NCBI GenBank assembly: GCA_965200375.1
Contig: OZ241353.1
Location: 310,001-374,000 of the forward strand
Source of the DNA: VXYL01 sp965200375
GTDB lineage: Bacteria; Pseudomonadota; Gammaproteobacteria; Pseudomonadales; Azotimanducaceae
DNA length: 64,000 nt
Direction of reading: 5' to 3'
In this document: positions 1 through 8,566 of the stretch, piece after piece
Layout of the letters: every line of letters begins with the position of its first letter
Numbering within the stretch: position 1 is the first letter of the stretch
Position numbers and translations under genes: made by a program
The notes under the pieces: generated by a model
The model's database searches: none
What the model was told of the DNA's origin: nothing
What the model saw: only the letters and a program-made list of their open reading frames with translations

Positions 1-230
1 TCCCCCTACTGTTGATGGCGGCCCACGCCAGTGCCGGAGCCGCATCGAGCGATGGCTGGGGTCGGCACCTTGGCGTCGTCCCGCGTCGCTGCAATCCGGC
101 CGGCCCACCAGCCGAGCCAAGACGGTCAGCATAGCGCAATCGCTGCCTGGAATGGCGAGCGGCGGTTCCGGCGTTCCGGCCCGGCTAGCGCCTCGATCCG
201 GGAAGGGTCCGCGTCGGCGTCGGCACCGGT

Positions 231-1001
231 CTAGCGGGGCTGCATGCGGATGCCGCCGTCGAGACGGATGGTCTCGCCGTTCAGGTAGGGGTTCTCCACG
301 ATTTGCCTGGCGAGCAGCGCGAACTCCCGGGCCGCGCCCAAGCGGTGGGGAAACTGCACCATTTCCAGCAGCGGCTGCCGCACCCGGTCCGGTGCGCCGA
401 GCATCATCGGCGTCTCGAAGATGCCCGGTGCGATGGTGCAGACGCGGATGCCGGATCTGGCCAGATCCCGGGCGATGGGCAGCGTCATGCCCACCACGCC
501 GCCCTTGCTGGCGCTGTACGCCGCTTGGCCGATCTGGCCGTCGAACGCCGCCACCGACGCGGTGTTGACGATCACGCCGCGCTCGCCGTCGTCGCCGTGG
601 GGCTCGTTCTTCGCCATGTGCGCGGCGCACAGCCGCAGCGTGTTGAAGGTTCCCACCAGGTTCACTTGGACGACGAAGGCGAACGCCTCCAGGGCCAGCG
701 GGCCGTCCCGTCCGACGGTGCGTCCGGCAGCGCCGATGCCAGCGCAGTTGACGTTGATGTGGATGGCGCCGAAGCGCTCGGCGGCCTGGGCGACCGCGGC
801 CTCCCCGGAAGCGGCGTCGGTAACGTCCACCGGGAAGGCAGCCGCCGCCTCGCCAAGCGTCGCGGCCGTCTGCGCGGCCAGCTCCGCGTTGCGGTCCAGG
901 ATCGCCACTTGCCCGCCGGCGGCGACCACGGCCTCCGCGGTGGCCCTGCCGAGGCCGGAAGCGCCGCCGGTGACGACCGCCACTTTGCCGTTGATGTCCA
1001 T
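231..1001 (-). CDS. Short-chain dehydrogenase, 3-hydroxyacyl-CoA dehydrogenase type II (HSD10-like)
   Basis: A 256-residue NAD-dependent short-chain dehydrogenase. The dinucleotide-binding loop GGASGLG is at residues 12-18, the NCAGIG motif follows near residue 90, and the catalytic Ser and YSASK motif lie in the middle. The C-terminal half (a PGIFETPMM segment, then ENPYLNGE and IRLDGGIRM) is the signature of type II 3-hydroxyacyl-CoA dehydrogenases, which oxidise 3-hydroxyacyl-CoA in fatty-acid or branched-chain amino-acid breakdown. The reading frame stays open far upstream, but homology begins at the ATG ending at 1001, giving the usual family length. It is divergent from the AlkB-like gene. 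The substrate is inferred from subfamily motifs only. Confidence 0.88.
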   Translation of the reverse strand: MDINGKVAVVTGGASGLGRATAEAVVAAGGQVAILDRNAELAAQTAATLGEAAAAFPVDVTDAASGEAAVAQAAERFGAIHINVNCAGIGAAGRTVGRDGPLALEAFAFVVQVNLVGTFNTLRLCAAHMAKNEPHGDDGERGVIVNTASVAAFDGQIGQAAYSASKGGVVGMTLPIARDLARSGIRVCTIAPGIFETPMMLGAPDRVRQPLLEMVQFPHRLGAAREFALLARQIVENPYLNGETIRLDGGIRMQPR

Positions 1002-1151
1002 GCTGTCTCCGCTTGTGCGAGTGGATCGGTCTGGCGCGAACGGGCCGCGTCGCCGCAATGGCCGCCGGACGCGCGATGGCCGCGAGCGCGAATGATAGCT
1101 GCCGGCGGCAAGCCGCTTTCCGTCTCCCGCCGCTGCAATCCGTTGGCGCCT

Positions 1152-1796
1152 ATGATGGCGGTCATGTGCTACGAACCGCCGCCGGAACTGTGCGCCGCTG
1201 GCCGCCGCTTCGGCGTGCCGGACACGCTGCTGGTGCCCGGCTTTCTGCCGCAGCGCCAGGCCGATGCGCTGCTGGCGTGGCTGCTCGGGGACGGCAGCTG
1301 GCAGGCGGAGAGAATCACGCTGTTCGGCCGCGAGCGAGTCGCGCCACGCCTGATGGCATGGTACGGCGAGGCGGGCGCCAGCTACCGCTACAGCGGCGTC
1401 GACCGGCCCGCCACCGGCTGGCCCTCCTGCCTGGCGCTGCTGGCGCGGCGGACCGGGGCCGCGGTCGGCTGGCGCTTCAACTACGTGCTTGCGACCCGCT
1501 ACCGGCACGGCGGGGACCGCCTGGGATGGCATGCGGACGACGAGCGGGACCTCGGCCCCGCGCCCGTCATCGCCTCCCTGAGCCTGGGGGCGACGCGAAC
1601 GTTGCGGGTGCGGCCCCGGCGGGGCGGCGCGAGCGTTGGGTGCGCGCTGACCCACGGCTCGCTGGTGCTGATGTGGGGCGCAAGCCAACGCGACTACAAG
1701 CACGCGGTGCCCGGCACGGCGCGGCCGGTGGGCGAGCGGCTGAACTTGAGCTTCCGGCTGGTCGGGGGCGAACGTCGACGGGCCGTCCCTCGTTGA
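1152..1796 (+). CDS. AlkB-like 2-oxoglutarate/Fe(II) dioxygenase
   Basis: A 214-residue member of the AlkB superfamily, closest in layout to ALKBH2/3-type proteins that reverse alkyl damage on DNA or RNA bases. The nucleotide-recognition region carries RYRHGGDRLGWHADDE. The iron ligands are H127, D129 and H184, and the 2-oxoglutarate-binding arginines are R196 and R202 in RLNLSFR. Two ATGs lie together at 1152 and 1155 and a third at 1164, so the start is uncertain by four codons. The stop overlaps the proposed TTG start of murB, which suggests the two are translated from one message. That pairing looks positional rather than functional. Confidence 0.88.
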   Translation: MMAVMCYEPPPELCAAGRRFGVPDTLLVPGFLPQRQADALLAWLLGDGSWQAERITLFGRERVAPRLMAWYGEAGASYRYSGVDRPATGWPSCLALLARRTGAAVGWRFNYVLATRYRHGGDRLGWHADDERDLGPAPVIASLSLGATRTLRVRPRRGGASVGCALTHGSLVLMWGASQRDYKHAVPGTARPVGERLNLSFRLVGGERRRAVPR

Positions 1797-2833
1797 CGGC
1801 GCGCCTCCCGCCCAGCCTCCTGCCCAACACTCTGGGCGTGCGGTGCGTTGTCGAGGAACTCAAGGACGTCGCGCACCAGGACGCCTTGGCGGAGAGCCTG
1901 CTGGATGCCGAAGCCAGAGGCGCGCCGGCGACAGTGGTGGGGGGCGGTTCCAACCTGGTGCCGCTGGCGCGGCTTCCGGGCATGGCGTTGCGGCCGCGCA
2001 TTCGGGGCCTCGCCTTCGAACGCCTGGCGGCGGACGAGTGGCGCGTGGTCGCTGGCGCCGGGGAGACATGGCACGAGCTGGTGCGCTCGGCGCTCGGCCG
2101 GGGCATAGGGGGGCTGGAGAATCTGGCCCTGATCCCCGGCTGGGTGGGCGCCGCGCCGGTGCAGAACATCGGCGCCTACGGCCGCGAGCTGGCCGAGGCG
2201 GTGGAGTCCGTGGTCGTCTTCGACCGCCGCCGCGGCGTCGTCAGGCGCTTGCCGGCAGCGGCCTGCGGCTTCGGCTACCGAGACAGTCTGTTCAAGACCG
2301 CGGCGCCGGATCGCTACGTTGTCCTGCAACTCGATCTGAGGCTGCGGCAGCGGGCCCCGGAGACCGGCTACGAGGACGTCTCGCGGGAGCTCGCCCGCCT
2401 CGGCGGCGGCGTGACGGCCACGGCCGTCGCCGAGGCGGTGGTGCGGGTGCGACGGCGCAAGCTGCCGGACCCCAGGCGCATCGGCAACGCAGGCAGCTTC
2501 TTCAAGAACCCGGTGCTGACCGCCACCGAGCTGGATCGGGTCCGGGCGCGCGTCGACGTAGACGCCTTTGCCGTCCCGGGCGGGAGCGCGGCTGCCGATC
2601 CCGAGGGTGGTCGCTGGAAGATACCCGCAGCGCGTTTGATCGACTGCGCCGGCTGGAAAGGCGTTCGGCGCGGGGCGGTAGCGGTGTGGCCTCGGCAGCC
2701 TCTGGTGCTGGTCAACTGCGGCGGCGCCAGCGGCAGGCAGGTCCTGGACTTGGCTCGCGCCATAGCCGAGGACGTGGCGACCAAGTACGGCGTCGCGCTT
2801 GAACTGGAACCCGCCGTGGTCGGCGTGGACTGA
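1793..2833 (+). CDS. murB: UDP-N-acetylenolpyruvoylglucosamine reductase
   Basis: MurB reduces UDP-GlcNAc-enolpyruvate to UDP-MurNAc, the second committed step of peptidoglycan precursor synthesis in the cytoplasm. The 346-residue product has the FAD-binding GGGSN at 50-54, the long conserved segment IPGWVGAAPVQNIGAYG at 114-130, and the proton-donating serine S235 in NAGSFFKNP. It is the type I (E. coli-like) form and of similar length to that enzyme. No ATG fits the N-terminus. A TTG at 1793 overlapping the alkB-like stop (TTGA) gives the expected start just before the conserved PNTLGV, and is my choice. Confidence 0.93.
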   Translation: MTARLPPSLLPNTLGVRCVVEELKDVAHQDALAESLLDAEARGAPATVVGGGSNLVPLARLPGMALRPRIRGLAFERLAADEWRVVAGAGETWHELVRSALGRGIGGLENLALIPGWVGAAPVQNIGAYGRELAEAVESVVVFDRRRGVVRRLPAAACGFGYRDSLFKTAAPDRYVVLQLDLRLRQRAPETGYEDVSRELARLGGGVTATAVAEAVVRVRRRKLPDPRRIGNAGSFFKNPVLTATELDRVRARVDVDAFAVPGGSAAADPEGGRWKIPAARLIDCAGWKGVRRGAVAVWPRQPLVLVNCGGASGRQVLDLARAIAEDVATKYGVALELEPAVVGVD

Positions 2834-2874
2834 CCGCCCGGTGCGAACGGCATCGCATGGTCGAGGACCGGTAC

Positions 2875-2898
2875 GCCGCCGGCTCAGCGGCCGGCGGC
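2875..2898. terminator. Hairpin between convergent murB and rne
   Basis: A perfect 9-bp GC stem (GCCGCCGGC with GCCGGCGGC) and a 6-base loop sits in the short gap between the converging stop codons of murB and rne. There is no T tract, so it could be a bidirectional stop or 3'-end stabiliser rather than a classical intrinsic terminator. Placement is the main support. Confidence 0.45.
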
Positions 2899-2915
2899 GG
2901 GCCAGTAGCAGCCGG

Positions 2916-5543
2916 CTACTCGGCCGCCTCTGCGACTTGCCGCCGGCGCATCTCCCGGGGATCGTTGGCGGCGCGGCCAGGCGCGGCCGCGGCCGGGAAC
3001 GCTGGTTCCCCGGCGCTGGCCGGCGGTTCGCTGCGCTCCCGGGCCGGCCCAGCGGCCTCCGGGGTTGCCGCTTCGCGGGCGACTGCTTCGCCGCGGGCGA
3101 CTACTTCGCCCGGGGCGGTTGCGCCGCTGTCGCCGCCGTGGCGCGGGTCGTTGCTGGCCCTTTGGTCCGGCGTAGACGCATCTTCTCGCGGCGCCGGGGC
3201 GGCTTGCTGTTGGTCCGCACTGGCCGCGGCGGCCTCGGCGGTGCCCGATGCGGTCGCGGCCGGCGACGGAGCGGGCACGTTGGCGCCGACGCTGCGGCGG
3301 TCCCGGCGCGGCTTGCGGCGGCTGGCCGCGATGGCCTCCGGCGTGACGGCGGACGCCGCGGCCACGGCCATGCGGCGCCGCTCGCGTTCGTCGTCGGGCT
3401 GCTCCTGCGCGGGGCTGTCCCGCTCCTGGTGCTGGTTGTCGGAGGCGGCCTGCCGCGGACCCTGGCGCGGGACGTCGCCGCTGCGCGGCCCGCCGCCGCC
3501 CCGCCGCCGGCGGCGCCGGCCGCCCTCGGTCGGGCTGTGGTCGCCGGACCGGGGCTGCACGCTGCGCTGCCGCTCGTTGCGCTGCCGCTCGTTGCGCTGC
3601 CGCTGGCCGCCGCGGGCGCTGTTCTCGCTGCGCTCCTGCGGGCCGCGCTGGGCCGGGCGACGTCGTCGCGCACCGCGCTGATCGTCGCGGCTGCCGCGCC
3701 GCGCTTGGCCGTCGGCGCGGCGCCCGCGTTCGCCGGCTGCGCGGCCGGTCCGCTCCGCGCCGCTGCGTCCGCGACTGCGCTGGCTGGCAGTCGGCTTCTC
3801 GACGGCGGCCGGCGTTGGCGTTCGGCTGCCGAACAGTTTCGCGAGCAGGTTGCCTAGGAAGCCCTTGGTGCCGGCATCGCCCTCGGCGTTGGCGGGCGCC
3901 TCATCGGCGACCGCCGAGCTATCGGCGACCGCCGGCCGCGGCGGCGCCGGGGGCGGCACGGCCTTCACCGCTGCCTGCTGCGGCGGCCTCGGCGGACGGT
4001 CCCGCACCTCCGGCAAGTCGACCATGGTCGCGTCCATGAACTCGTAGCTGGCCATGCTGCCTTCCGTCTCCAGCGTGTCGTCGCGGATGCGCTTGATCTC
4101 GTACTGGGGCGTGTCGAGATCGGCCGCCGGCACGATCACCAGATGCGTCTTGGTGCGGTGCTCGAGATCGGCCACTTCGCGCCGCTTTTCGTTCAGCAGG
4201 TAGGCAGCGATGTTGAGCGGCACCCTGGCCCGCACCATGGAGCTGCGCTGCTTGAGCGCTTCCTCTTCCACCACGCGCAGGATCGACAGCGCCAGGGACT
4301 TGAGGTCGCGGATGCGCCCTTGCCCCGAACAGCGCGGGCAGATCTCGGTGGTGAGTTCCTGCAGCGACGGCCGCAGGCGCTGGCGGGACATCTCCATCAG
4401 GCCGAAGCGGGAGATGCGGCCCACCTGCACTCGCGCCCGGTCGGCTTGCAGGGCGGCGCGCATCCGGTCTTCGACGGCGCGTTGGTTCTTGTTCGTGGCC
4501 ATGTCGATGAAGTCCACCACCACCAGGCCGCCGATGTCCCGCAGGCGCAGCTGCCGGGCGATCTCGTCGGCTGCCTCGAGGTTGGTGGTGAGGGCCGTCT
4601 CCTCGATGTCCGCGCCCTTGGTGGCGCGCGCGGAGTTGATGTCGATGGACACCAGCGCCTCGGTGGGGTCGATCGCCACGCTGCCGCCGGATTGCAGTTT
4701 CACTTCCCGCTGCGACGCCGCCTCGATCTGGCTCTCGATCTGGTAGCGGTTGAACAGCGGCACGGTCTCGTCGTAGAACTTGATGCGCTCCTTGTAGTGC
4801 GGCATCACCGGGTCGATGAACTCCCGGGCCTGTTCGTAGGCATCCTTGCCGTCGATCAGCACCTCGCCGATGTCGCGCCGCAGGCAGTCCCGAATGGCGC
4901 GCACGATGACGTTGTTCTCCTGGTAGAGGAGCGCCGGGGCGCGCAGCTCGGCTGCCGCCTTGGCAATGGCGTCGTGCAGCTGCAGCAGGTACTCCAAGTC
5001 CCACTTGAGGTCCGTGGCGTCCCGGTCCACCCCCGCGGTGCGAACGATCACGCCCATGCCGTTCGGGATGTCCAAGGCGGACAGCGCCTCCCGCAGGGAG
5101 TCGCGGTTGTCGCCGTCGATGCGGCGGGAGATGCCGCCGGCTCGGGGGTTGTTCGGCATCAGCACCAGGTAGCGGGCGGCGATGCTGAGGAAGGTGGTGA
5201 GGGCGGCGCCCTTGTTGCCGCGCTCCTCCTTCTCTACTTGGACGACGAGCTCCTGCCCCTCGTGCAGGATGTCGCGGATGTTGACCTTGCCTTCGCCCGG
5301 GTCCTTGGCGAAGCAGGAGCGGGCGATCTCCTTGACCGGCAGAAAGCCGTGGCGGCCGGCCCCGAACTCGACGAACGCGGCCTCGAGGCTGGGTTCTACC
5401 CGGCTGACCCGGGCCTTGTAGATGTTGCCTTTCTTCTGCTCGTAGGTGCGGTTCTCGATGTCGAGGTCATAGAGCTTCTGCCCATCGACCAGGGCGACCC
5501 GCACCTCTTCGGGCTGGGTCGCGTTGACTAGCATGCGTTTCAT
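2916..5543 (-). CDS. rne: Ribonuclease E
   Basis: The 875-residue endoribonuclease that initiates mRNA decay and processes rRNA and tRNA precursors. The N-terminal half matches E. coli RNase E closely: S1 RNA-binding domain (about residues 37-120), 5'-sensor and RNase H-like regions, the metal-binding aspartates in SIDINSARAT and VVDFIDM near residues 300 and 345, and the zinc-link CPRCSGQG near 400. The C-terminal half is a low-complexity tail rich in Arg, Gly, Pro and Ala, expected to be the disordered scaffold for a degradosome and for membrane binding. It is shorter than in E. coli. Part of the tail is built on three 15-bp tandem repeats. The frame continues 38 codons upstream, but MKRMLVNATQ is the universal family start. 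A foldable leader precedes it. Confidence 0.96.
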   Translation of the reverse strand: MKRMLVNATQPEEVRVALVDGQKLYDLDIENRTYEQKKGNIYKARVSRVEPSLEAAFVEFGAGRHGFLPVKEIARSCFAKDPGEGKVNIRDILHEGQELVVQVEKEERGNKGAALTTFLSIAARYLVLMPNNPRAGGISRRIDGDNRDSLREALSALDIPNGMGVIVRTAGVDRDATDLKWDLEYLLQLHDAIAKAAAELRAPALLYQENNVIVRAIRDCLRRDIGEVLIDGKDAYEQAREFIDPVMPHYKERIKFYDETVPLFNRYQIESQIEAASQREVKLQSGGSVAIDPTEALVSIDINSARATKGADIEETALTTNLEAADEIARQLRLRDIGGLVVVDFIDMATNKNQRAVEDRMRAALQADRARVQVGRISRFGLMEMSRQRLRPSLQELTTEICPRCSGQGRIRDLKSLALSILRVVEEEALKQRSSMVRARVPLNIAAYLLNEKRREVADLEHRTKTHLVIVPAADLDTPQYEIKRIRDDTLETEGSMASYEFMDATMVDLPEVRDRPPRPPQQAAVKAVPPPAPPRPAVADSSAVADEAPANAEGDAGTKGFLGNLLAKLFGSRTPTPAAVEKPTASQRSRGRSGAERTGRAAGERGRRADGQARRGSRDDQRGARRRRPAQRGPQERSENSARGGQRQRNERQRNERQRSVQPRSGDHSPTEGGRRRRRRGGGGPRSGDVPRQGPRQAASDNQHQERDSPAQEQPDDERERRRMAVAAASAVTPEAIAASRRKPRRDRRSVGANVPAPSPAATASGTAEAAAASADQQQAAPAPREDASTPDQRASNDPRHGGDSGATAPGEVVARGEAVAREAATPEAAGPARERSEPPASAGEPAFPAAAAPGRAANDPREMRRRQVAEAAE
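3561..3605 (-). repeat. Three 15-bp tandem repeats inside the rne tail
   Basis: Three adjacent 15-bp units (3561-3575, 3576-3590, 3591-3605) differ by one base each and encode a repeated Arg/Gln/Asn/Glu pentapeptide in the RNase E C-terminal tail. They keep the frame, so copy-number change would only lengthen or shorten the arginine-rich RNA-binding segment. Confidence 0.8.
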
Positions 5544-5601
5544 GGTGACGGTTCCGTGTTGCCGACGGCTCGGAACGCGCGACTGTCGTCGTGGCTGGTC
5601 G

Positions 5602-5686
5602 CATCCCTGCCCGGCGGCCGCCATCGGCGGCCGGCGATCCGGCCGGTGCCGCGGCACCGCCGACGCCTGCGGACGTGGCAGGGATG
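5602..5686 (-). promoter_or_regulatory. Branched stem-loop leader of rne
   Basis: Upstream of the rne start codon the DNA can fold into a branched structure. A perfect 10-bp outer stem pairs 5602-5611 with 5677-5686. Inside it are GGCCGG-CGAT-CCGGCC (5629-5644), GGTGCC-GC-GGCACC (5645-5658), and an alternative 8-bp stem 5615-5622 with 5626-5633 that competes with the first. In E. coli the rne 5' untranslated region carries hairpins through which RNase E cleaves and limits its own mRNA. The position and complexity here suggest the same role. The equivalence is inference; the pairing is seen directly. Confidence 0.6.
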
Positions 5687-5762
5687 TTCGGTAGACTGTG
5701 CGCTCTCATGGGTGCGCTAGGCCCGCGTAGGGCATCTTCCTTGACCTGGCGGCCAGCCTGCT

Positions 5763-5795
5763 GGTTCGAGACGAACAGCGGTTCGAGACGAACAG
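5763..5795. repeat. Two tandem copies of a 16-bp dyad element
   Basis: The 16-mer GGTTCGAGACGAACAG occurs at 5763-5778 and again at 5780-5795, separated by one base. Each copy contains a perfect dyad GTTCG-AGA-CGAAC (5764-5776 and 5781-5793). It lies between the rne leader and the transporter operon. Tandem short dyads usually mean a protein-binding site, but no regulator gene is adjacent. Confidence 0.6.
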
Positions 5796-6138
5796 GTGGC
5801 GCTGGCGCTCCGACGCCGGACGTTTGGTCTGTGGCGACGGTTGCTGACGGCGTTCTCCGCGCTGCGAGGCGTCGTTCTTGGGGGGGCTCCCTTGGGTACG
5901 CAACAGCGCACACAGCCGGCCGGCACTGTTGTGCGGGCTGGCAGCAGGAGCATCCCCGGCACAATAGCACAGCGCCAACCGGCCGCACAACAGCGATTTT
6001 TGCCCCTGTTGCCCCTGCGATCCGCCGCGGCCCAGCCGCCGCGTCTACTCGTCCCGGCCTGCCGGCCGGCTTGGTCCGCGGCTGCGGTGTTATGGTTTGC
6101 GGACCGCGAGGCTGTCGCGCAGCGGAGCAGAGGACGGA
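5796..6138. other. Non-coding gap between rne and the ABC transporter
   Basis: I see no convincing gene here. The reading frames that cross it lack family features and have no ribosome-binding site. It holds an interrupted hairpin near 5920-5950 and a short T run near 5996-6001. It presumably carries the transporter operon promoter, but I cannot point to convincing -35 and -10 boxes. Confidence 0.5.
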
Positions 6139-7407
6139 ATGGGCCGACTACGCACTGCTTCCGGGCGGGCGGGATCCGCGAACCAGGCAATACCGGCCCC
6201 TGGCGCCCTGCCAGGCACAGCGGCCACTGTGCGTCGGGCCGCCGAGGCGTCTGCCGCCGCTGCCACCCGGCGCGCTGCGCTCAAGCGCTTGGCGGCCTTG
6301 GTCGCCGGCCCCCTGATTCTCGGCCCGCGGGCTCGCGCAGCCGCGTCGAAGCGGCTGAACGTGCTGATGTGGTCGGACTACCTGCCGGCAGCCATGCTGG
6401 CGGCCTTCGAGGCGGAGACGGGCGTCGCCGTCCACCACACCGGCATCGGCTCCAACGAGGAGATGATCGCCAAGATGAGGGCGACCCGGGGGCGCGGCAT
6501 CGATCTCGTGAGCCCCACCAACATGCGATCTCCGCAGTGGGCGCCCCTCGGCCTGTTGCAGCCCCTCGACTTCACCCGCCTGGGCAACGTCGAGCTGCTC
6601 AATCCGGCCATGCGCCGAGTAGGCGAGGCGGAGTGGAACTTCGGCGGCGAGGGACCGCACTGGCTGCCGCTGGTGTGGGGCACCGAGGGCATCGCCTGGC
6701 GCACGGACCGATGGCGGCCGGCGCGGTCCGACGGCCTGCCGAGCTATGGCGAGCTCTGGCAGGATGCCTTGAGAGGCAAGACGATGATGCGCCCCCACTC
6801 GGGGATGCTGGGCGCCGGCTTGCACCTGGAGGCCGTCGGGGCGCTGCCCGCCGGCGCCATGCGCGCCGCCTACGAGGACGAGGCGGCCATGCGCCGCACC
6901 TGGCAGACGGTCGCCGACTTCTGCATCGCCAACAAGCGCCAGATCAAGCTCTTCTGGAACGACGCGGATACCCAGAAGAACGGCTTGCTGAACGAAGGCG
7001 TCGTTGCCGGGCAAACCTGGGACGGCCCGCCCATAAAGCTGATGGAGGCCGGGGAACCGGTGCAGTACCGCGCGCCGGTGGAAGGCGCGCTGGCCTGGGT
7101 GGACGGCCTGGCGCTGTCCCAGGCGGCGGCGAACGTCGACGCCGCATACGCCTTCATCGACTACTGCTTGCGGCCCGAGGTGGCCGGCCGCAGCATCGAC
7201 GGCGGCGAGGACGCCGGCTGGGGCGGCGGGCACGGCTACAACTCCGCGGTGCGCGGCGCCGGCAGGCACGCCAGCGCCCGCTATGCGCCGGTGTTCGCGT
7301 CGGTCTATCCTGGCAGCGCCTTGGCCAACCTGTGGCCGTGGCCGCGGGAGCCGCAGTGGTACGCCGATGCCCGCACGGAGTTCCGCAACCGGTTCGTCAA
7401 TGCCTGA
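6139..7407 (+). CDS. Polyamine-type ABC transporter, substrate-binding protein
   Basis: A periplasmic binding protein of the PotD/PotF class (422 residues). Mature homology begins at KRLNVLMWSDYLP and continues through the family's ligand-binding lobes (GSNEEMIAKM, WGTEGIAWR, WNDADTQKNG). The N-terminus has a TRRAALKRLAAL stretch followed by a hydrophobic segment ending ARAAA, resembling a Tat-type export signal. With ATG 6139 (preceded by AGAGGA) the region before the signal is long. GTG 6229 would give a more normal signal length and is a real alternative. The stop overlaps the ATPase gene by eight bases, so this is the first gene of a binding protein-ATPase-permease-permease operon. The substrate may be a polyamine, opine or other cationic compound; the sequence does not decide. 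Confidence 0.85.
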   Translation: MGRLRTASGRAGSANQAIPAPGALPGTAATVRRAAEASAAAATRRAALKRLAALVAGPLILGPRARAAASKRLNVLMWSDYLPAAMLAAFEAETGVAVHHTGIGSNEEMIAKMRATRGRGIDLVSPTNMRSPQWAPLGLLQPLDFTRLGNVELLNPAMRRVGEAEWNFGGEGPHWLPLVWGTEGIAWRTDRWRPARSDGLPSYGELWQDALRGKTMMRPHSGMLGAGLHLEAVGALPAGAMRAAYEDEAAMRRTWQTVADFCIANKRQIKLFWNDADTQKNGLLNEGVVAGQTWDGPPIKLMEAGEPVQYRAPVEGALAWVDGLALSQAAANVDAAYAFIDYCLRPEVAGRSIDGGEDAGWGGGHGYNSAVRGAGRHASARYAPVFASVYPGSALANLWPWPREPQWYADARTEFRNRFVNA

Positions 7408-8536
7408 GGCTTCGCGGGCCGTCGACAGATCGCGCACCGGGGCGGTCCGCATCGACGGCGTCAGCGTCCGCTTCGGCGATCTGCTTGCCGTCCGGGACGT
7501 GCGGGTGGACATCGCCGCCGGCACCTTCTTCAGCTTTCTGGGTCCGTCGGGCTGCGGCAAGACGACGCTGCTCCGGGCCATCTCCGGCTTCGTCGAGCCT
7601 TCCGCTGGCGACATCCGCATCGGCGGCCGCAGCATGACCGGCCTGCGTCCGAACAAGCGCCCGACGGCGCTGGTGTTCCAGAGCCTCGCGCTGTTCCCGC
7701 TGATGCCGGTTTGGGAGAACATCGCGTTCTCGCTGGCGGTGCGCGGCGTGGGGCGCAGCGTCCGCCGCAAGCGGGCGGACGAACTGCTGGAGCTCATCGC
7801 GCTGCCCGGCCAGGGCGATCGGATGTGCCACGAGCTCTCCGGCGGCCAGCGGCAGCGGGTGGCGGTCGCCCGAGCGCTGGCCGCAGCGCCGGAAGTGCTG
7901 CTGCTCGACGAGCCGCTGTCGGCGCTGGACCTCAAGCTGCGCCAGCACATGCGAACGGAGTTGCGGGCGATCCAGAGGCGCGTGGGCATCACCTTCGTCT
8001 ACATCACCCACGACCAGGGCGAAGCCCTGGCGATGTCCGACCAGGTAGCCGTGATGCGCGACGGCGGCATCGAACAAGTGGCGGACGGCAACGAGCTCTA
8101 CGACCGTCCGGCGTCGGCTTTCGTGGCTTCCTTCGTTGGCGAGAACAATGCGTTCCCGGGGCGCGTCTCGGCAGTGGCCGCCGGGCAGGCGACGGTGGCG
8201 ACGGACGTCGGGCCACTGCGGGCGGACTGCGGCGAGCAGCCGCTGGCGCCGGGGGACGAGGCCATCGTATTCGTGCGCCCGGAGGCGCTGCGGCTGGGTG
8301 CCGAAGGGACCTTGGGCGAGATGGACAACGTGCTCCACGCCGCCGAGAAGGCGAGGGAGTTCGAAGGTCGGTTCTGGCACGTCTTCCTCGAAGTAGGCGG
8401 AGCGCGTCGTCCGGCGATCGCGGCCCAGCTGCACGGCGGCGGCCCGGCGGGGCAGGGCCCTCGCGGCGGGCTGCAGGTCGGATTCTCGGCGAAGCGCGCC
8501 GTGGCGCTGCCGGCTGGCCCCCTTGCCGCCGGCTAG
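7400..8536 (+). CDS. Polyamine-type ABC transporter, ATP-binding protein
   Basis: The 378-residue ATPase that drives the importer. It has Walker A GPSGCGKT at 48-55, Q-loop VFQSLALFP, signature LSGGQRQRVAVARAL, Walker B VLLLDEPLSALD, and switch histidine in ITHDQGEALAMSDQ. A C-terminal TOBE-like domain carries the FVRPEALRLG segment typical of PotA. The ATG overlaps the end of the binding-protein gene, indicating coupling. A gap of about 30 bp separates it from the first permease. Confidence 0.92.
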   Translation: MPEASRAVDRSRTGAVRIDGVSVRFGDLLAVRDVRVDIAAGTFFSFLGPSGCGKTTLLRAISGFVEPSAGDIRIGGRSMTGLRPNKRPTALVFQSLALFPLMPVWENIAFSLAVRGVGRSVRRKRADELLELIALPGQGDRMCHELSGGQRQRVAVARALAAAPEVLLLDEPLSALDLKLRQHMRTELRAIQRRVGITFVYITHDQGEALAMSDQVAVMRDGGIEQVADGNELYDRPASAFVASFVGENNAFPGRVSAVAAGQATVATDVGPLRADCGEQPLAPGDEAIVFVRPEALRLGAEGTLGEMDNVLHAAEKAREFEGRFWHVFLEVGGARRPAIAAQLHGGGPAGQGPRGGLQVGFSAKRAVALPAGPLAAG

Positions 8537-8566
8537 CGGCTGCCCTTCGCCTGCCTGACCGCGACG

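Noticed and set aside
1..230. Short open frames at the left end
   Set aside because: No ribosome-binding site, no recognisable motif, and composition consistent with intergenic sequence.
4143..5531. Long rightward frame opposite rne
   Set aside because: A shadow of the RNase E codon bias; no domain features.
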